DNA of 64,000 nt from Salinicoccus carnicancri Crm (GTDB lineage Bacteria > Bacillota > Bacilli > Staphylococcales > Salinicoccaceae), in NCBI RefSeq assembly GCF_000330705.1, contig NZ_ANAM01000001.1, forward strand, positions 372,001 through 436,000. Direction: 5' to 3'. Shown here one piece after another: positions 61,149-64,000 of this stretch. The notes under the pieces are model-generated. The model made no database searches. It worked only from the letters and a program-made list of their open reading frames with translations, and had not been told where the DNA came from. Each line of letters starts with the position of its first letter. Position 1 is the stretch's first letter. A program made the translations under genes and the position numbers.

Positions 61149-62150
61149 GTGAAACAGTATTCAAGGCAGATTCTATACAGAAATATAGGCGCTGAAGGGC
61201 AGAGGCGGGTCATGGAGGCGACGGTACTGATCATAGGTGCCGGGGCCCTTGGTTCGGTATCATCGGAAATGCTGGCACGTGCCGGGGTGAAAAAGATCAT
61301 CCTGGTGGACAGGGACTATGTCGAGGTATCGAACCTGCAGCGGCAGACGCTGTTCTCCCGCCGCCATGCCCGGGAAAAGACACCGAAAGCGGTGGGGGCG
61401 AAGGAGCGGCTCCTCGAGATACGTCCGGACCTCGAACTCGATGTCCATATCGGGCATTGTGACGGCCCGCTTCTCGAGTCCCTTGCAGAAGGGGCGGACA
61501 TCATCCTGGATGGGACGGATAACTTCGATACCCGTCTCCTCATCAATGATGTGGCCTGGAAGCTTGGGCTCCCGTGGGTGTTTGCGGCATGTGTCGAGGC
61601 TTCATACAGCAGCTGCGGCTTCGTGCCGGAAGTAACGCCCTGCTACCGCTGCCTGGTGCCGGTCCTGCCGTCTTCCACCCTGACGTGCGATACAGCAGGC
61701 ATCATTGCTCCGGCGGTCCAGATGGCGGTATCGGAACAGGTGACGACGGCGCTCAAAATACTGACCGGTCAGTATCATGCGCCGCATTACATGCGGATCG
61801 GCGATATATGGGAAAATGAGCACAGCCGATTTTGCATCGACCGGATGAAGGAGGAAACGTGTCAGACATGCGGCGGGTATCCTTCTTATCCTGCACTCAG
61901 CGAACCTTCCGGCCAGACTTTGAAACTTTGCGGCCGTGACACGGTTCAGGTGATGGATGCGCGCATCACCAAAGCGTCAGTGGATGAAACAGTGGATAAG
62001 ATGGGTATTAAAGTCAACCGGACGCCGTACTTCAGTGAGTTCTACTATGATGATGCACGGCTGGTCTGCTTCAACAACGGCCGGATATTGATTCATGATA
62101 CCGGCGGTATCGACCGGGCACGAACGCTGGTCGATCAGCTGTTCGGCTAG
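61149..62150 (+). CDS. moeB: molybdopterin-synthase adenylyltransferase MoeB (ThiF family)
   Basis: E1-like enzyme of 333 residues that adenylates the C terminus of a sulfur-carrier protein (MoaD or ThiS). The ATP-binding fold is VLIIGAGALGSVSSEMLARAG near residue 27, with the catalytic Asp region DGTDNFDTRLLIND near 121, the cysteine in LTCDTAGIIAP near 180, and two zinc cysteine pairs (CYRC near 169; CQTCG near 238). A short C-terminal extension follows. No strong ribosome site is seen before the GTG start, but the N terminus YSRQILYRNIG is typical. Confidence 0.9.
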   Translation: MKQYSRQILYRNIGAEGQRRVMEATVLIIGAGALGSVSSEMLARAGVKKIILVDRDYVEVSNLQRQTLFSRRHAREKTPKAVGAKERLLEIRPDLELDVHIGHCDGPLLESLAEGADIILDGTDNFDTRLLINDVAWKLGLPWVFAACVEASYSSCGFVPEVTPCYRCLVPVLPSSTLTCDTAGIIAPAVQMAVSEQVTTALKILTGQYHAPHYMRIGDIWENEHSRFCIDRMKEETCQTCGGYPSYPALSEPSGQTLKLCGRDTVQVMDARITKASVDETVDKMGIKVNRTPYFSEFYYDDARLVCFNNGRILIHDTGGIDRARTLVDQLFG

Positions 62151-62170
62151 ACATACAGGGAGGGATGATC

Positions 62171-62671
62171 ATGAGCATCATAGACAGGGTTGAAGGCACC
62201 ATCAAGACGGCCGTCATTACCGTCAGCGATACGCGGACGAAGGAGACGGACAAAGGCGGCCGGAAAGTGCTTGAATATTTGCGGGAAATGAACGCGGAAG
62301 TGGCTCCGGCGGACTATATCATCGTCACGGATGACATGGAGGAAATCAGCCGGGCTGTAGAGGCTCTTGCCGCAAGGGGCATCGACGCCATCATCACGAC
62401 GGGAGGCACCGGCATTGCGGCGCGTGATGTGACGATAGAGGCGGTGCGGCCTTTATTCGACAAGGAGATTGAAGGATTCGGTGAAATATTCCGCATGCTC
62501 AGTTTCACTGAAGACATCGGTTCAAGGAGTATATTATCAAGGGCGGTGGCCGGCACCATCGGAAGCACTGTGGTCTTCACACTGCCGGGTTCATCCGGGG
62601 CCGTGACTCTCGCAATGGAACGGCTCGTCGCCCCTGAGCTGAACCATTGTGTGCACGAGCTGCATAAATGA
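62171..62671 (+). CDS. moaB: molybdenum cofactor biosynthesis protein MoaB
   Basis: MogA/MoaB-family adenylyltransferase (166 residues) that activates molybdopterin for metal insertion. Core motifs: VITVSDTRTKETDKGG near residue 16, IVTDDMEEI near 56, ITTGGTGIAARDVTIEAV near 77 and LPGSSGAVTLAMERL near 141. The ATG at 62171 is preferred over 62165 because GGGAGGG abuts the earlier codon. It is 20 bp after moeB and almost touches the end of moaC. Confidence 0.93.
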   Translation: MSIIDRVEGTIKTAVITVSDTRTKETDKGGRKVLEYLREMNAEVAPADYIIVTDDMEEISRAVEALAARGIDAIITTGGTGIAARDVTIEAVRPLFDKEIEGFGEIFRMLSFTEDIGSRSILSRAVAGTIGSTVVFTLPGSSGAVTLAMERLVAPELNHCVHELHK

Positions 62672-62672
62672 T

Positions 62673-63152
62673 TCAGTCCCGTCTGTAATGACCCGACTTT
62701 CCGCCGGTTTTCTCCATCAGCTGTGTTTCCCTGATGACCATGCCCTTGTCCAGGGCCTTGCACATATCGTAGATGGTGAGTGCGGCAGCCGAAGCGGCTG
62801 TCAGTGCTTCCATTTCGACGCCGGTTTGGCCTGTGGTCTTCACTGCTGCCGTAATGTGCAGCAAATATGAACCGCCTGTTTCCCATGTGAATGAGACATC
62901 AATGCCCGACAGGGGCAGCGGATGGCACATCGGGATGATCTGGGCAGTGTTTTTCGCAGCCATGACTGCAGACACCTGTGCAACCGCAAGCACATCCCCC
63001 TTTTTGACAGTGCCTTCTGTAATTCCCCGGTAAATTTCCGGAGTGACTTCAAGTATGCTTTTGGCGACGGCAGTCCGAGCGGTTATATCCTTATCCGAGA
63101 CATCGACCATGCGGGCCCTGCCTTCCTGGTTGAAATGACTGAATTCTGACAT
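62673..63152 (-). CDS. moaC: cyclic pyranopterin monophosphate synthase MoaC
   Basis: Soluble enzyme of 159 residues that works with MoaA to turn GTP into cyclic pyranopterin monophosphate. The family text is clear: [21 protein letters not shown] near the start, [29 protein letters not shown] near residue 50, the [26 protein letters not shown] block near 112 and [17 protein letters not shown] at the end. It lies on the minus strand between moaB and moeA, so this part of the cofactor cluster is split into two directions. Confidence 0.94.
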   Translation of the reverse strand: MSEFSHFNQEGRARMVDVSDKDITARTAVAKSILEVTPEIYRGITEGTVKKGDVLAVAQVSAVMAAKNTAQIIPMCHPLPLSGIDVSFTWETGGSYLLHITAAVKTTGQTGVEMEALTAASAAALTIYDMCKALDKGMVIRETQLMEKTGGKSGHYRRD

Positions 63153-63214
63153 TTATAACACCCTTTCCATTATAATGAGTATAACAAAATAATTGTGATG
63201 AAAGTAGGGATAGA

Positions 63215-64000
63215 ATGACGATCAACCGTACACCAATCAGCGTCCGGGAAGCCCTCGGCCGAGTAATTGACAATATCGGGCGGCTGCCGCAAGAGAGGGT
63301 TCCCTATACTGAGAGCTACGGGCGCATACTGGCGGCCGGTCTTACAGCGACAGACGATGTGCCGCTGTTCACCAAGTCCGCGATGGACGGGTTCGCCATC
63401 CGTTCGGAAGACAGTACCGGGGCATCCGGCGAGTGCCGGATCGCCTTCAAAGTGGTGGAGGAAATCCCGGCAGGCGCAAGCAGCGACTACGTGCTCGCAC
63501 CGAATGAGGCGTTCAGGATCATGACCGGGGCGGAAGTGCCCAGGAGCGCGGATGCGGTCGTCATGTTCGAACAGGCGAAAGAGACAGAGGGCGGGTTCAC
63601 TGTCAGGAAAACGTTCAGCCCGGATGAAAATATTGCGCTGCAGGGTGAGGAGTGCAAAACCGGTGATGTAATCGTACCGGAGGGGACATTCGTCAATCCG
63701 GGGACCGTCGCCACACTCGCCACTTTCGGCTACAGCAGCGTGGAAGTATACCGCCGGCCGGTGGTCGGCATCATGTCGACGGGCAGTGAACTGCTTGATG
63801 TCGATGACCCGCCTGAGCGCGGGAAGATCCGCAATTCGAACGGGCCGATGATCCAGAGTCAGCTGAAGCGCATGAATATCGACGGCCGGCTGTATAAACT
63901 TGAGGCGGATGACCTGGATACGCTGACGGCGCGCGTCCGTGAGATGCTTTCGGAAGTCGATGCGGTCATTACGACCGGCGGCGTGTCCGTCGGGGATTAC
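63215..64000 (+). CDS. moeA: molybdopterin molybdenumtransferase MoeA (partial, runs off the window)
   Basis: N-terminal 262 codons of MoeA, which inserts molybdate into the adenylated cofactor. The MoeA N-terminal region includes ISVREALGRVIDNIG, the hallmark SAMDGFAIRSED near residue 65, and ITGAEVP-type text (IMTGAEVPRSADAVVMFE) near 103. The MoaB/MogA-like central domain begins near GIMSTGSELLDVDDPPERGKIRNSNG at about 185 and the window ends within ITTGGVSVGDY. The C-terminal domain is outside. The ATG follows AGTAGGG. Confidence 0.92.
   Translation, partial: MTINRTPISVREALGRVIDNIGRLPQERVPYTESYGRILAAGLTATDDVPLFTKSAMDGFAIRSEDSTGASGECRIAFKVVEEIPAGASSDYVLAPNEAFRIMTGAEVPRSADAVVMFEQAKETEGGFTVRKTFSPDENIALQGEECKTGDVIVPEGTFVNPGTVATLATFGYSSVEVYRRPVVGIMSTGSELLDVDDPPERGKIRNSNGPMIQSQLKRMNIDGRLYKLEADDLDTLTARVREMLSEVDAVITTGGVSVGDY

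Overview
The window reads as chromosomal DNA of a low-to-mid GC Gram-positive coccus. I infer a Staphylococcaceae member resembling Salinicoccus rather than Staphylococcus itself. The grounds are the base composition (roughly half G+C by eye), strong AGGAGG ribosome sites with frequent TTG and GTG starts, a LysM-CHAP autolysin behind a perfect WalR-type box, a ScdA-like protein, PhoP/PhoR, and a queuosine and molybdopterin gene complement. The genus is an inference. I saw no tRNA, rRNA, CRISPR array or prophage.

Layout. 1-5 kb: PAP2 phosphatase, TSUP exporter, tag glycosylase, small DUF enzymes, a flavin oxidoreductase and an aspartate dehydrogenase. 5-9.6 kb: a membrane-fluidity block (des desaturase, DesK, DesR) followed by a two-gene ABC exporter. 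9.7-11.5 kb: an HbpS/GlcG protein with a formaldehyde dehydrogenase. 11.8-17 kb: CorC-type protein, two gene remnants, HAD phosphatase, diaminopropionate ammonia-lyase and a YwbE protein. 17-20.5 kb: a 14-TM efflux pump and a complete IS1202-group insertion sequence with a 25-bp target duplication lying directly against the pump promoter. 20.6-26.4 kb: an ABC exporter, an O-methyltransferase behind a large palindrome, ykoF under a TPP riboswitch, a YhdH-type reductase and trhO. 26.8-30.7 kb: queuosine genes in two units, queCDE without a recognisable preQ1 aptamer, and queF plus a YhhQ-type transporter behind a preQ1-I riboswitch and terminator. 31-38.6 kb: GNAT, symporter, MFS, autolysin, BI-1-like protein, YebC and an SDR. 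38.7-42.7 kb: an autoregulated GntR-ABC operon. 43.7-46.3 kb: a LysR-MFS-DUF456 operon. 46.4-54.3 kb: an oligopeptide transporter, with oppC-B-D-F leftward and two tandem oppA genes rightward, and CodY-like boxes between them. 54.4-58.4 kb: small lipoprotein, GNAT, LOG protein, a charged unknown protein, a cysteine-poor ScdA-like protein and a nested-palindrome repeat. 58.4-60.9 kb: phoPR. 61-64 kb: moeB, moaB, moaC (opposite strand) and moeA, which runs off the window.

Nothing here is clearly a new multi-gene system. The most unusual items are the IS next to an efflux promoter, the nested-palindrome repeat at 58254-58424, the ScdA relative lacking its signature cysteines and one iron ligand, two SDR enzymes with altered catalytic residues, and several unexplained inverted repeats at promoters or leaders (1341-1390, 15490-15505, 22706-22753, 26524-26579). 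Domain assignments rest on reading motifs by eye. Database searches would be needed to settle the less certain names.
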